A stretch of 64,000 bases of DNA, taken from contig OX637335.1 of assembly GCA_951799405.1 (NCBI GenBank), positions 20,464,342-20,528,341 on the forward strand. The letters are read 5' to 3'. This document shows, one piece after another, positions 22,128-34,566 of the stretch. Position 1 is the stretch's first letter; the number at the start of each line of letters is the position of its first letter. This DNA comes from Agapetus fuscipes. Taxonomy: Eukaryota; Arthropoda; Insecta; Trichoptera; Glossosomatidae. The notes beneath the pieces are model-generated. The model was not told the origin of the DNA, searched no databases, and saw only the letters and a list, made by a program, of their open reading frames with translations. A program made the position numbers and the translations under genes.

Positions 22128-24074
22128 ATTAGTCAAGTTATGGTAGAAAATGCATTTAGCTTTGAAATTAACATTTAAATTTCAAACATGTTGTTCCACA
22201 AGAGTCATTATTAAATTTCCGATTAATGTATAATATTCTAGCTATTTTAAGGCAATTGCAAAGCAAAGGAAAAATATTTATTCTGAAATGAATTTGCTTC
22301 AATCCAGTGCACGCGCCTGCTTCGTAATAAGTTGACTACACGATTTTAAAGTATTTATACGTAGTTATTTTCCTAAGAGATGTTTTTTTATCTATCTGAT
22401 TAATGAAGGGCAATAGATATCATTAATAATTGTCCTTTTATTTTTTAATAAATAATTCATGAATGTAGAGAAGACTCTCCATTTGAATAATTATCCAACT
22501 AGCTTAGAGAATCGACGTATAGACTATGTATGAAGATAGATATCTATATAGACATTCTGTTCCCTAAAGTTCTCATTTATAAGAGAAATATTATTTCATT
22601 TAATACTCCAAATTTCGTGTAAGAATTTAACAGCCAGTCTATAATTTTTTAATACAAAATTATAGAAATAGACTTACCACTTCTATTCTCTTACCAATAA
22701 ATTGATTAGTTTTGAATAAGGTGCCAAATTTGTATCAAAATTCAGTTAAAAGCAAAATTTCAAATGTTTTTCTAAAAAGTCATCAAGAAGGTATATATTA
22801 ATTCAAAACGTCTTAACAAAAAAAAAGTATGCAAATTTTCACAAAAGTAGATTAAGAATTGCGAATTCGAAGAAAATTAAAATGTGTGAATTGTGTGTTT
22901 GTGTTTCACTGTGTGAATATACAAACCCTACAAAATCTTAAATTAAAATGGTTCGAAAACAATTCTTTGAAAATCCACCTACGAGTATTCACGCACGGCA
23001 CACTTAATCAAAACATTTAAATTTTTTCCTCGTATTTTTCTCCGCAAGTAAATACTTCAAATCTTTCCAAGTCTCGAATAAAGCATACATAATGTATTCT
23101 TCATTTTTTTCTTTACTTTATATTTTTTATGTACTCAAGAGAATGTGTAAAAAAATATTAGATACCTCGTTAGATTTTTTTCTCGAAGGATCTAATTAAA
23201 TTTTAATTGCTTAATTATTCTGGCTGACTTCTTGATAGCTAACACTTAAAGTAATGGGGGAAATTTGAATATTTTATTGGTACCTATAAATTACCTAAGT
23301 AGGAATTAACCTCAAAAAAAACGGTGCATAAATTTACTTAAAAGTTAAAACGCATCTGTTAAGACGGATGCACATATAAAATCAAAATGTAACGTCACAA
23401 CATTTTATGGGGGCTCTTCAATTTTGCATTTAATCTCTTGTTTTGAAAAAAAAGTTTAATGATTCGTTGCTTCTGTTTTCACTCCTAAGATTTTTAATTA
23501 GATTCTGATTTCTTCCTGCAATGTAAATGATATTTATAATCTAAGTTTCCATTAATTCAGGGAATGTTTTTTTTTCTACTTTATGGTTTTTAAGTTACTG
23601 AAAACAGTAAATCTTTGAAAAAAACAGGAAACAACTTACTAGATGATACTGATTTTCTCAAGATTCAAAATGCACTTGTTACCATGTAAATCCATGTAGA
23701 AAAACTATCATAAACTTTCTTATAATGTAGTCATTTGTAAAAGTAACCAGCTTTACCAATGCCTTGTAATATTTAGAAAATAATGCTAAAAAGCACATCA
23801 TACGGAAACTTTGTAGAACACCTTTTAAAAAAAACATGAAAACAAAACACAGCTTTATTCTGCTGATACTCTTACTTGTTCATTGAACAAAAAATGAGTT
23901 GTGACCGGTTTCGTCGTATATTTTGTTTATTCATTGCATACATTCACATCGAAGCTTTCGTCAAAAATTTACAATGTGACACTTAGGTAAGAAAACGTGT
24001 AGATCCTACTTAACAATCATCAAAATTCAGTGTTAATCAACTGACTTCCAAGCATCACGCCATGACGGGTCCAT
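22128..24074. other. unannotated, very AT-rich, almost repeat-free 1.9 kb
   Basis: The longest block without a recognised element. No frame above 60 codons is worth keeping. Confidence 0.55.
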
Positions 24075-24108
24075 CACCATCATCACTATCATCATCATCA
24101 TCATCTTA
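24075..24108. repeat. ATC microsatellite
   Basis: A short imperfect CATCATCATCATC run. A second, shorter one lies at 21375-21394. Confidence 0.7.
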
Positions 24109-24237
24109 CGAAACTCAGTCACATCTATCAAGTGCCCGGGGCAATTCTTTGATATGGCGACATGCCTCCTAATTGGCATTTGACCCAAGTGGCTCTTGGT
24201 GCCAAGTTACACACATAGTCGAATTTGACAACTAAAT

Positions 24238-24512
24238 GGTAACTGTAACTCTGTCGCCATTCCGCTAGGGGTGGCCAGAGCCTCTGCAGAGTTGCCTCCA
24301 TTTTTTCCTATCCTTACATACCTCCTTCAATTCATTCATATCCATCACTTTTTTCATGCATTTTCTTCTTTTACGCTCACTTTGTATATCCCATTCTTTC
24401 ACAATCTCCTCAATCTGATCACTCCATACTTTTCTCGGTCGTCCCTTCCCTCTTTTTCCTTTCACACTTTCTTTGTATCCATACTTTGTCAGTCTATCAT
24501 CATTCATTCTTT
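24238..24512 (-). pseudogene. LINE-1-type 3' end fragment
   Basis: The minus strand stays open for 80 codons: MNDDRLTKYGYKESVKGKRG, RKVWSDQIEEIVKEWDIQ, CMKKVMDMNELKEV, RKKWRQLCRG. It is nearly identical to the end of the 59540 copy, including the CAGTTA-type tail at 24238-24250. It is severely 5'-truncated (about 275 bp). No terminal repeats are seen, as expected for this element class. Confidence 0.85.
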
Positions 24513-24639
24513 CCGCTTATTTAAAAAGCGATAATGACTACGTACCAAGTCTGGAAAACTATACCAAGTAAGAAATAGTATATTCCATGGAGAGTTGCTT
24601 TCCGGAATCTGTTGCTGTGGTCTGTGAGATTTGGAGCTG

Positions 24640-24763
24640 AAGAAGGCTGGCTTTCGAGGAGGCTGGTAATCATTTCTTACGAAGGCTCAGTAAACCTTGC
24701 TGGTATTTTATCTATTGGTTTGAAATTTAAAGAATAAAAGCACTCTACCAACTGAAGTACATG
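24640..24763 (-). mobile_element. SINE-F fragment with internal deletion
   Basis: CAGTAAACCTTGCTGGTATT and CACTCTACCAACTGAAG remain; the B box region between them is lost. Confidence 0.65.
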
Positions 24764-25696
24764 CATTTAACACACTGTAAAAAAAATGTGCGTAATTTGT
24801 TAAAAAATATTTGCAACTTACATAGATACATAATTGCATAGATTTTCTTTCCCATTCCTGATTTAGAAATTTAAATTTATGATGAAAAATTTATTGCTAA
24901 ATATTTATTTATCTTTTTTTTTCGATTTTTAATCTTTTAATTACATACACGAGGATTAAAGGCTATTAAATTTTTAATATGAAAACTTTATTTATTGTGC
25001 AAAATCACATTGTTGGTTTTTAGATTTATGTTTGCATTTACATTAATCATATTTAATCGCGATATTTAACGCATTTGTGACGCCATTTTGGATGCTATCC
25101 GCTTTTTAATGGTGTGTAATTAATTGATTACGACATCGTTTTATTAATCCACACATCGGCTTAACTATTAATATTTATTGTATTTTTGTATTACTTAAAA
25201 ATCCCATTTTTGTATTTTTTTTAGAATCTTTGTAACAACAATAACTAGGTACAAATTTACATAAATAAACAAAATAAAAATAAATTGAAAATTACAATAT
25301 TTGTTATGAATTTGTGAATACATCGCGATATCTAGACATCTAGTGCCAGATGGGCAAAACTTTTTGTACCTTTAAATACAATCGTATTAAAAAAAATGGG
25401 TAGCCGTATTTGTTGGTTAATTGTATTATTTAAGTTGAACAAACTAGGTATCTTTGTTTATTTTAAAATGCATGTTTTTTTCTGGAAACATACAATTTAT
25501 GTTTGCCTCTAGAGAAACTACATTTCATTCAATTATGTTTGTTAACAATTCTCATGAAAAAATTATCTTTGTTTCAGGTACGTCTGTTTATCACCTCCAT
25601 AACAAAACTACAATTTTCATGTTGTACAACAAAAGTAAGACCCTTTTCCATACACGATTTCCTCGGTAAGTCTACATTAAATATTGGTTTGTTTTT
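24764..25696. other. unannotated AT-rich stretch
   Basis: Overlapping short frames at 25454-25762 have low-complexity composition and no motif. Confidence 0.5.
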
Positions 25697-25760
25697 ACAC
25701 CTCAAGAGCTCTCTATGATTTTGGTCGTCGTTATAACAAACTCCCATTTTCTTGGATTGC
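25697..25760 (-). mobile_element. SINE-E 3' fragment, decayed
   Basis: ACACCTCAAGAGCTCTCTAT and TTTTGGTCGTCG are recognisable from the 3' body. Confidence 0.55.
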
Positions 25761-25936
25761 AACTACAGGATTATCACACTCTTTAGTGTTTGCGTTCGAA
25801 GAAAATAGGAAAAACGTTGCATTCATCTATGAAATCCATGTTAGCTTATTTTGTCACTTTTTCAGTCACCTTTAAGGTATCAATACTTATTATATATATG
25901 AATGTTAAATTTTAGGTTTTTACGGATGTTATACAT

Positions 25937-26091
25937 GTTATTAAGTTTTCGGGTAATCCGTTGACTATTATTTTTTTTTAGCCGACGTTTCAGATCGGTA
26001 TCACGATTCTTTATTAGGGTGTTCTTTCTGTGTGTAAGGTTGGCGGCTAAAAAATAATAGTAGCCAACGGATTACTCGAAAACTTAATAAC
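25937..26091. repeat. 48-bp inverted repeat with 59-bp loop
   Basis: 25937-25984 (GTTATTAAGTTTTCGGGTAA on) is complementary to 26044-26091 with few mismatches. The loop, read on the minus strand, contains GATACCGATCTGAAACG, a motif like that in the 27907 palindrome. Confidence 0.85.
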
Positions 26092-26429
26092 AAATATGAA
26101 TATATATATTTTTTTAATATTCAATCTTATTATTGAATATTCATTCTGATTCACCATTATAGGCATTTCCTTAGTGGTCAATGAATAACTTGATATCTGG
26201 GTACGTAGCTAGTACTTAAATAAATACTCGTAGATTGGAAAAAAATTAATGAATATTGCGTAGGCTTAGACTGCTAAATACCAATATGTCCGACCTTATT
26301 GATTTCATAACTCACACACACCATAAATACCACTTTATCGTGACGTAATATCCTGTATTAGTATTGGAATATTAATTTGAAAAAAACATTGGTTTTTAAG
26401 ATTTCTTAAAATGTCACCCAGCCTAAAAT

Positions 26430-26494
26430 AGCTGTAAAGTGAATCATTGTTTACAATATAGATGGTCAGCCTCATACCGACCTCAAAGTCAAAG
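26430..26494 (-). mobile_element. SR-A head fragment
   Basis: Only the head (GTAAAGTGAATCATTGTTTA to CCTCAAAGTCAAAGA in plus orientation) is recognisable. Confidence 0.55.
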
Positions 26495-26607
26495 AACACA
26501 AATAATAATTACATTTAATTTCATAAAACAATCACTAAGTAAAATAATAAAATTAAAGTGTTCACAACTTACAGAAAAAAATAAAATTTAAAACACACAA
26601 AAAAAAC

Positions 26608-26775
26608 AAATCAACCGCAATTTGTTTTTGGTCCTTACATAATTCTTTCATTTCATTCAGAATCATAACCTTTTTCATACAAGCTTTGCTTTTATATCTG
26701 ACTTTGGATATCCCATTCATTCGCTAGTTCAGGAATTTGGTCCATCCATACCTTTCTAGGTCTTCCTAGGTAAAT
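26608..26775 (-). pseudogene. LINE-1-type 3' end fragment (18800-like subfamily)
   Basis: The minus strand gives LGRPRKVWMDQIPELANEWD, then IQSQ, then a frameshifted VCK..(x)..KK tail. No stop-free frame covers the whole segment. Confidence 0.65.
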
Positions 26776-27906
26776 ACATTATACTTGTATAATTTCTAAC
26801 AGGGTTATTTACAGCACATTCGATATATAGCTAATTCATGGATCATCTTTTTTATGTATTGAAAATTAAGATTAATTTTTACATGAGTAAAAAATTGACA
26901 CAAATAATGGCACGTGTGATAGTCATCAAAAAATATTTTCGTAACTTTCCATATGTTTTTGGTCTCTAATTTGGTACTGAAAACTATGATTCTCCTAATT
27001 TAAAATACTTAGAATTTGTGTTTCTTTGGGCACATATAATTAGAGTCTATTGTCATTTAATTCGTTGAATAAATGTACATACAAAGTTTCTTACAAGGAA
27101 ATCAATATTCTTTGAAACATGTTTTTGTATGATGGAGGTTATGAATATGAAATTATTTACTGGGAACCATTTTGCATTAGAAAATTATAACTTAAGTATA
27201 AAAGTATTTGTAAAGGTGTTTTCTTGTTATTGTTATTCATTGAATATTTTAATAACTTGATGTGTGCTTAAGAAGTCCGCAACGCCAAAACAATAAGGTC
27301 CGCATGTGAATCAACTTAGAAAAAATTGCGTCGTCGCGTCGCCCGGTCGGCTAACAAATATAAACTACTAAAAGACGTTTGCTAAAGACGGCAGCCCCAT
27401 ACAAGACAAAGAGTACCAAATTAAAAAAAATATTCCGACTCCATTTGTTGCTGACGTTTGTTCATAACTTCAAAAAATATTTTTCACAACCTTCTATTGG
27501 TATTTCTTTCATTTCATTACATCACAAAAACAACACTCCTACTTTGCCAAAAGATGACACTTCATCACTTCTTAAAGGTAATTATTCTTACTTCATACCT
27601 ATTGCAAATCACACGAGCGAGTATTGCTTGCTATCGCGAATCTCAGGTGTGACTATTAGAGATCGTGCATTTGCATTTAAACGGTGATTGCCGAGTAAAG
27701 CATGGCTGCATAATTGCAGTTTGCTTTGTTGAAGAATACCATTTAAAAGACCATCCTTAGAAGTATGGAGAGTCTATATTCTATAATCTTAGTTATATTT
27801 CTATAGTCTTAGATATTTGATGTTTACTATATATGTGCAAAACAAGTAGGAATATTTAGTTATACTTTGTATTGTTCGTGTACTAACACTGTGAAAATTC
27901 ATACTG
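26776..27906. other. unannotated AT-rich stretch
   Basis: A 102-codon frame (27379-27687) is rich in Lys, Ser and Phe and has no recognisable domain or good start context. Probably chance. Confidence 0.45.
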
Positions 27907-28167
27907 TTATAGTTTAAAATTTTTTGAGGAATTCAAAAACACTGTTTATTTTCACATGAATATATTTAAAAAGATTACAATCTTTAGAGTAAGTTACTAA
28001 CGTTTTCGACCTAGAAGGTCATCATCAGGTATCTATCTATGATACCTGATGATGACCTTCTAGGTCGAAAACGTTAGTAACTTACTCTAAAGATTGTAAT
28101 CTTTTTAAATATATTCATGTGAAAATAAACAGTGTTTTTGAATTCCTCAAAAAATTTTAAACTATAA
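27907..28167. repeat. perfect 127-bp inverted repeat with 7-bp spacer
   Basis: 27907-28033 and 28041-28167 are exact complements; the spacer is TATCTAT. Each arm contains CTGATGATGACC, then TTCTA, then GGTCGAAAACG pointing outwards. It has no ORF and no flanking duplication. It may be a fold-back copy of a transposon end, or an assembly artefact. Confidence 0.95.
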
Positions 28168-28634
28168 GGAATATTTAGATTCGCACTGAAGAAAATTGAA
28201 AATGCAAATGAACAAAAAATCTCTTTTGATTGAAACCAAAAAGTTTTTTTTTGTGTATTATTTTAGGATGGATGTTCAGTATTTTATAAACAGATAAGTG
28301 AAGGTATACAATGAGGTCCGCACGTGACCGGGTTGCTAGGAAAAAGGCAAAATAATATTTTGTTATTGGCTGCTGAAGAACGTAGTCCCGTTTGGCGTTG
28401 TTTGCAGAGAAAATAGTCATTTATTGTAAAAAGAAACGTTATGGAAAATTGTGATCCATCTATAAGTTTCAAATGAATAATAATATTATTTTTATCTTCT
28501 TACTAGAGAAAAATAATTATATTTTCATTTACCATCTGGCGTGTCCCTGTAAGTCATTTTCTTCGTAACGTTTTTTAAATCTCCTTAATTTTAAATCCTC
28601 TTAATATTTTGTATTCAAAAAACATATTTTTTCA

Positions 28635-28706
28635 GAGGGCTCTTGTGGTTTGATTCACACAAAAACAGCCCTCACCAAATAAATCATCCTCATGTTATTA
28701 TTATAT
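28635..28706 (+). mobile_element. SINE-E 3' end fragment
   Basis: GAGGGCTCTTGTGGTTTGAT to CACCAAATAAATCATCCTCA followed by TTA-type units. 5'-truncated. Confidence 0.75.
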
Positions 28707-28785
28707 GCTTTGCACAAAAACCACAAAATATTAAGGGTGGGCTGCATGCATTATACTTTCCTTTATAATATCTGTATTCAAATGA

Positions 28786-28922
28786 ACAGTATAAAATTAT
28801 ACGTTAATACTCAAACATACCGTGTACACAAAAAATGTATGTACAAAAAAGATCATTTTATACATTTTTTTTGGTAAAAACGCTTTGGTAGAGTTTATAC
28901 GTAAATTTGTATATTTGGGGTG
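28786..28922. mobile_element. PAL palindromic MITE, diverged core
   Basis: ACAGTATAAAATTATACG and TACGTAAATTTGTATATTTG ends; the core is rearranged. Confidence 0.65.
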
Positions 28923-29201
28923 GTAGGGGATACAAGCTTCATCTTTTTATCACTAGATTACGCCAGCGACACAAAGCTCTGCCACATTAGGGGTCTCCTT
29001 ACAGCGCATTTACAACCCATTTATAAAAATACCACCCACCCCTCCCCCCGCCAGGCCTCATCCCCATGTCTACCCCTAAAGCGTTACATAATTCATTCTT
29101 TCCGTATTCATCCACTAGAGATGTGCGAAATGTTAACCAAAAAAATCGTTAATATTTTTGTAAAAAAATGTCATAGAAGAATTAAATTTAAAAAATTGTC
29201 A

Positions 29202-29280
29202 GGTCGATAGCTTTATTGATAGAATGCTTGCGTTCCATGTCAAAAAGTTTGGATTCAATATCCATCAAGGTTGTAAGAAA
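29202..29280 (+). mobile_element. SINE-F tRNA-like head, decayed
   Basis: GGTCGATAGCTTTATTGATA, GAATGCTTGCGTTCCATGTC and a broken B box GGATTCAATATCC. Confidence 0.6.
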
Positions 29281-29784
29281 AATATTTTTCCGTTTCAATT
29301 TGTAGGTTATCAAAACTACTTAGTTATATGATAATCATATTAGTTTGTGTGTATTAAAGATTTTATAGTTAAGTAGAATTAATATTATGTTGTTGCATAC
29401 ATAATGTTGAAGAATATATATTTTCTGTAGTTTTCAGAATTTTCCGTTAAGTTTCAAAGGAAATATTACTTTTATCGTACTTTTGACAGATTAAGGATGT
29501 TATTTAGGGACATATACATTTATACTTTATTATTTAAAAATATTGATTAACGAACTTAAATGTGTAGAGCAATAAAATTGACGTCGGCATCGCTCAACAA
29601 AGTTAACATATTGTATTTATTAACGAGGTCAACTTGCTCAATAACGAAATGAACATATTAATATATTATTTTAAGACAACAATAAACACATTTTGAATAA
29701 CGTTAAGTGTTTGCTTAACGAACTTTAGTTTCGTGATTAACTATTCCCAGCTTTGCTGTATAGCTAGGACGGTTACACTCGGAT

Positions 29785-29924
29785 ATCGAGTATAAGTTAA
29801 CGTTTACACTCAACCAAAATACGTATGGAAACTGAAACTGAAATTCTAGTATGCGTTTAAGTTTCTGAGTATTTTTCGTCAACGCTGTGATTGAGTTTGA
29901 ATGTAAGGTTTTGTACTTGGAGTT
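29785..29924. mobile_element. PAL palindromic MITE
   Basis: CGAGTATAAGTTAACGTTTA and GTTTGAATGTAAGGTTTTGT ends with a partly lost core. Confidence 0.75.
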
Positions 29925-30196
29925 CTGGAGAAGGAAGCATTAGCGCTTCTGGCTATGTGGAGGCTGCGCTGGCTGGTGCTTGTAAGCGCTTTGCATAAAC
30001 GCTCTCTGTGTATCGGATGTGTTGGGTTACAAGACACAGAGCCATTCTGCACGGTGCTGAATGAGTTCAACGATTAATCTACCAAATGGGAAGAGTTAAC
30101 GAATTTAAAGATGCTAATACATTATTTGTACTCGCATCACTACATGATAACCAAATTACATAAGTCATTGTATGGCATTTTTATAATTGATATATA

Positions 30197-30332
30197 ATAA
30201 TAATAATATTAGGATGATTTATTTGGTGAGCGCTGTTTTTGTGTGTATCACACCTCAAGAGCCCTCTGCGAGCTTGGTCGTCGCTGTAGAAAGCGCCAAT
30301 TCTCAAGCAAGACTCAGTTGTTGTAAGGTTGG
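30197..30332 (-). mobile_element. SINE-E 3' half
   Basis: It runs from AATAATAATATTAGG tail units to GTAAGGTTGGATG. The head is absent. Confidence 0.85.
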
Positions 30333-31206
30333 ATGTAAATGTAAATGGAAAATGGATTATATTCAAGAAAATGACGAAAGCAAGTCGAAAGTACTCGAGG
30401 TGAAATAAATACTCAATTTGTGAAAATAACACTCTGTGTTTTTTTTTTTTTTATAATTCCTAATAATCCTGATTCTTTGTTTTATTACTACTGTTTCAAA
30501 TTTGTACATGTTTCATTTCAAACAGGTAAAATTGCATCTCTAGTATAAAACACAATTTAGAGATGAATATACGGGGAAAAATTGTAGTTTGTAGATTTTT
30601 ATAACTATTTTGCACGTAATACTTTTTCAGTGTGCAACACACCAATCGCAAAGAGTGATTATTTTCAGAAGGTTACTCGATTGAGAAACCATACCATAGT
30701 TTGTTGGAACAACAGGCCGGTAGGTCCGTCAGGAATCGAGTACTGGGTGTATCCGGCTGTGTTCGTCAGTCTGCGATCGAAGGAAGCTCGCACAGTTTTC
30801 AAAAAATTGGGCGTTAGTTTTTTTTTACAAATTGCATAAAACTGTTACGTATTCTGCTGCATTACCTTTTTAATTAAAATGACAAAAAAATTTTTTCACA
30901 ATTTACAATTTATTTCACAACTTGACAATCACTGTTTATAGGTGTTACTTAGCGAATTGCTCTCTTGCGACTACTCTGTCCATACCATTTTGATCTCTTT
31001 TATAATGAAACAGAGAGGTAATTCTCGCACTTACTAGATCGTTTCACCACCAGAACATTATGTACACACAATCACTAGAACGTCATTCCAATGCACGACT
31101 ACTCCTAGATGGTTCCATAGTACGTGCATAAGTGTATGCGTGTATAAGCGCACGTATTTCAAGTTCGCGAGTCGCGACCATACTTTTATACATTACTTTG
31201 GGGAAT
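30333..31206. other. unannotated stretch
   Basis: A 69-codon frame at 30630-30839 shows no family. No repeat recognised. Confidence 0.45.
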
Positions 31207-31256
31207 TTCAAAAAGGAAGCCGATGGGAATCGTGTTATTGGGACCCTGCGCCACTG
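31207..31256. mobile_element. single end of the CAGTGGCG MITE
   Basis: AAAAGGAAGCCGATGGGAAT to CCCTGCGCCACTG matches the right end of 4439-4667, with no partner end nearby. Confidence 0.65.
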
Positions 31257-31854
31257 TAACACACCCTTTTGTGAGTAATGCACGGGTACGTCTCCCTGTT
31301 AGCGCTTAGCTCTCAAGACAGATATAATCCCCTGCGCGGCCTTAAGCTGAGGAGGACGCTGAGCCTGATGAATGATGCCGCGAAAGGAAATCCGAGCCAG
31401 AAAAAATATCTGCCTCATGGCAGTGGTGAGCACGCCCTTACAGCAAATGCACTTACAATCATCGCAGCTCCTCTCATAAACTCTCTTGGCATCCCGCCTT
31501 TTTTTTACAATATTGACTGTTTAGTTTACTTTTTTTTATTTTATTGTACATTCATAGAGGCAAATCTATCCCCTAGAAAGCGAATCTTTGAAATTTGGAT
31601 AGAAGTTTACAGAAACGTTATCCGATTTTTATTGCACTGCATCACACCGAATTTAGGAATAGAAACAAAAAATGGGTGAAAAATTCCATAAAATTCAGTA
31701 CAACAATTAAGATGAACATTTAAATTTAACAAAGCTTAGGCCCGATTCAGAAACAACGCATTCTGCCCAGTTTATCTATGGATTACCGGACAAACCGTGG
31801 TCAAACCGCTTTCGTAAAAAACATAGACAAATAGAGCAAACACGCGTTGTGTGT
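31257..31854. other. unannotated stretch with a 133-codon frame
   Basis: The frame 31278-31679 opens just after the MITE end. Its first half has balanced composition (RYNPLRGLKLRRTLSLMNDA) but its second half is low-complexity and hydrophobic. I do not recognise it; it could be an old exon or element piece. Confidence 0.3.
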
Positions 31855-31975
31855 AAAATGGACCTAATCCGTCAACATTGCACATCAACCGGCAGTTTTT
31901 CGGTTCTTACTTACTTCTTCCATTTCATCCAGACTATTACGTATACATGCTATTTCTTCTTTTACGAGTATTTCA
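31855..31975 (-). pseudogene. LINE-1-type 3' end fragment, strongly decayed
   Basis: Minus-strand EEIACIRNSLDEMEEVSKNR matches KRRACMKKVMTLEEMKEVCK in the open copy, followed by sequence like its terminal CNV. Several substitutions and at least one indel. Confidence 0.5.
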
Positions 31976-33136
31976 TTATTTGTTCCATGACGTCACGGGT
32001 TGAATCTAAAACAAATACTAAAGGACTTTAAAGTGTTTAATAAATAAAACATATATGCTTAAATACCTTAGAATTTTACTTTTAAACAGTTTAAATTCAT
32101 TAACACTTGACGTCTTTTTTTAACGCAATATTTCTCTCGCACCTTAAACAAAGACAAATCGATTCGAATCAATTATAGAAATAAGAATGTGTACACAGTA
32201 ATTTAACAGTTCTTTCCCGACGCGTTTGTGTTATAAATAATTTAGTGTCGTACCAAAATACTTGTTCAATGTCACATTAAAATTATTTACACTGTCCGTT
32301 TTCTTTCCTCCAACAGACGATCGCTTCAACTTCAACATTCTTGCGCGGTATTTTTTGTGGTTTTTTAATTTGCTCCCTTAATTTGCCGTCGAAATTATAT
32401 CCATCATTGACGTGCTATATTTGTACTTGTTACTTTACCCTTAAGTAAACAATTCTATGTAGCTCTATTGTTCTTTGTTACGTAGTTATATTTTCCTTCA
32501 TATACTACGCGAATGCTGACAAGTAATGCAATAATTGTTATAGAGGTGATATTTCATTTGTTTTTTTTTTTTTATATTTAAAATACTCACTTATTACCTT
32601 ACGTTAAAAATTTCTAATTAATTATGCTAGGGATATTGAAAATTTATATTTTGACTTTAAATCAGGCCTAGAGTCAGTTTTTCCTTACAAAAAACTAGTT
32701 TTTAGCCAGTTTTTTGTTCAACAAATCTATTGAATAAGCCAATAGAGTTTACTAAATTTTGTGATAAAGGCGTCATTCCGTTTTCATACGAAATTTCAAA
32801 TATTGGTCCACTTTCTTATCAAAGTTTTTAAAAGTGTAATACACGTGGTTTTTGTCACTTTATTAAATAAGCTATGAAACTTTGATACCATCTTATTCAT
32901 CCATCTAACAGTCACTCAAATGCGGAACAAATTACTCGTGAATTTATCCATGCTTAGATAAACATGCAAGCATGTTGAATGATACGCGATCATCTGTAGG
33001 TGCATTAAGGATACGCCCACACACGCACGAACCTCGCATTGTTATAATAACTCTATGAGGAATGACACAAAACAACAATCAATATTTATTTTTGTGTATC
33101 GAGATATTTATTTATACTTCGTAGTATTGTCATGTC
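31976..33136. other. unannotated AT-rich stretch
   Basis: No gene and no shared repeat noticed. Confidence 0.5.
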
Positions 33137-33267
33137 CCCAAACTTCACGTTTAAACTCAATGCACGAAAACTAAAATCCTCGCCAAAGACCCTGCTACAT
33201 TCTCTATATATTTTATTTGTTTTACGCTATGGTTGAGTTTAAATGTAAAGGTTTGTACTTGGAGTAA
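33137..33267. mobile_element. PAL palindromic MITE
   Basis: TTCACGTTTAAACTCAATGC and GTTGAGTTTAAATGTAAAGG arms. Confidence 0.75.
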
Positions 33268-33411
33268 TGTTCAGGTATGTCCACTAACTCCCACTGCACG
33301 CATAAATGTCCACCTTTTTAATTATCGACTTATTTTTGTATATTTAGTGACTCGGCCTCAATGGGTCAATATTTCAGTGGGAACATTAGACATACTGTCC
33401 AAACAGAATAT

Positions 33412-33472
33412 GGCCGGTCCGTAATATAGTGGTTAGCGCTTTAGACTCGTACATGGAAAGTCGTAGGTTGTT
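33412..33472 (+). mobile_element. SINE-E tRNA-like head fragment
   Basis: GGCCGGTCCGTAATATAGTG and GACTCGTACATGGAAAGTCG match the head; it breaks just before the B box, where a SINE-F begins. Confidence 0.65.
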
Positions 33473-33600
33473 AAGGCTGAGTACACCTTGCCGGTATTTA
33501 TTTTAGGTTTGAAATAAACACCAAAACGAGAAATCGGGGATCGAACCCTTGCTCTTGGCATGGAATGCAAGCATTCTATCAACTGAGCTGTCGACCGGGT
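33473..33600 (-). mobile_element. SINE-F head half
   Basis: GAGTACACCTTGCCGGTATT to CAACTGAGCTGTCGACCGGG, flanked on both sides by SINE-E pieces. Confidence 0.8.
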
Positions 33601-33606
33601 TTTTCA

Positions 33607-33678
33607 CGAGCTTGGTCGTCGCTATCGAAAGCGCCAATTCTCAAGCAAGACACAATTGCTGTAAGGCTGGATGGACCG
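33607..33678 (-). mobile_element. SINE-E 3' fragment
   Basis: GAGCTTGGTCGTCGCTATCG to GTAAGGCTGGATGGACC, adjacent to the SINE-F head. Confidence 0.7.
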
Positions 33679-34029
33679 AAACCGCATTTTTTACGAAAAA
33701 ACTTTTGTAAGCGTTACGGTTATCAAGGCTTTTAACGGTTCGCTCATCATCAAAATTAACAGTCATGATCTGGACTGGCACCTAAAACATTTTAAAATAA
33801 AAAAAGGAACACCGTTTTTTGGCAACACTGAAAAAATGTTTCATTGAATTGTTGTTGTCATATCTACTGGAGCAGAACCAAAATACCTACCTAGTATTGT
33901 AATAAGTGAATTTTTTGTCCCGTTTTCTAAGTTTTTCTTTAAGAAAAAAAAGTATTAACCTTAAGGTAAAACAGAAACTTAAGTTATTGTTAAGTGGGTC
34001 GTATTTCGCGATACAAAACTACAACTGTA

Positions 34030-34135
34030 ACTAAAGAATTGGCGCTTTCTTCAGCGACAACCAAGCTCGTAGAGGTCTCTTGAGATGGGACTCAGACAAA
34101 AACAGCGCTCACCCATAATTCATCCTAATATTACG
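34030..34135 (+). mobile_element. SINE-E 3' end fragment
   Basis: GAATTGGCGCTTTCTTCAGC to ATTCATCCTAATATTA. 5'-truncated. Confidence 0.8.
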
Positions 34136-34324
34136 TCAACAACTATTTGACTTTATTGAAATTTCGCTCCTGCAATTTTTAGCTCACAAAAATTAATTTA
34201 ATGGTAGTACTTTATGTAAAGCCATCGACTTGGTTTATCAATAACATTAAATAAGTTTTTTGCACCACTTTAACGTAGAATCCTTGCATAGAATTCAATA
34301 CGTTCTAAGCATTTCATGTGTATA

Positions 34325-34415
34325 AAGACGACCCTCAAAGGGGTCGCATGTGGTGTAAGGAACGTCTTACAACGCGGTAAGAAGTTGGTGTATGCGTGCA
34401 GCTTGGTTGTGTTTA
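34325..34415 (+). mobile_element. SINE-F 3' end fragment
   Basis: GGGGTCGCATGTGG, CAACGCGGTAAGAAGTTG and GCAGCTTGGTTGTGTTTAAT match the 3' part with a small rearrangement. Confidence 0.55.
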
Positions 34416-34566
34416 ATTTATTTCCTAACAAATTGCTACGATATTAAATAACACCAACATTATTGATTATCTGTGACGCATTTCTAGAAATCCACTCAAT
34501 TTATTAAATATATGAAGGAGAGCGTAAAATGTTACGACTCTCACAGACCCCGCCAATGCTTTGCTT

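Noticed and set aside
28034..28040. Cruciform-type replication origin at the palindrome centre
   Set aside because: No supporting origin features; a perfect palindrome alone is not evidence.
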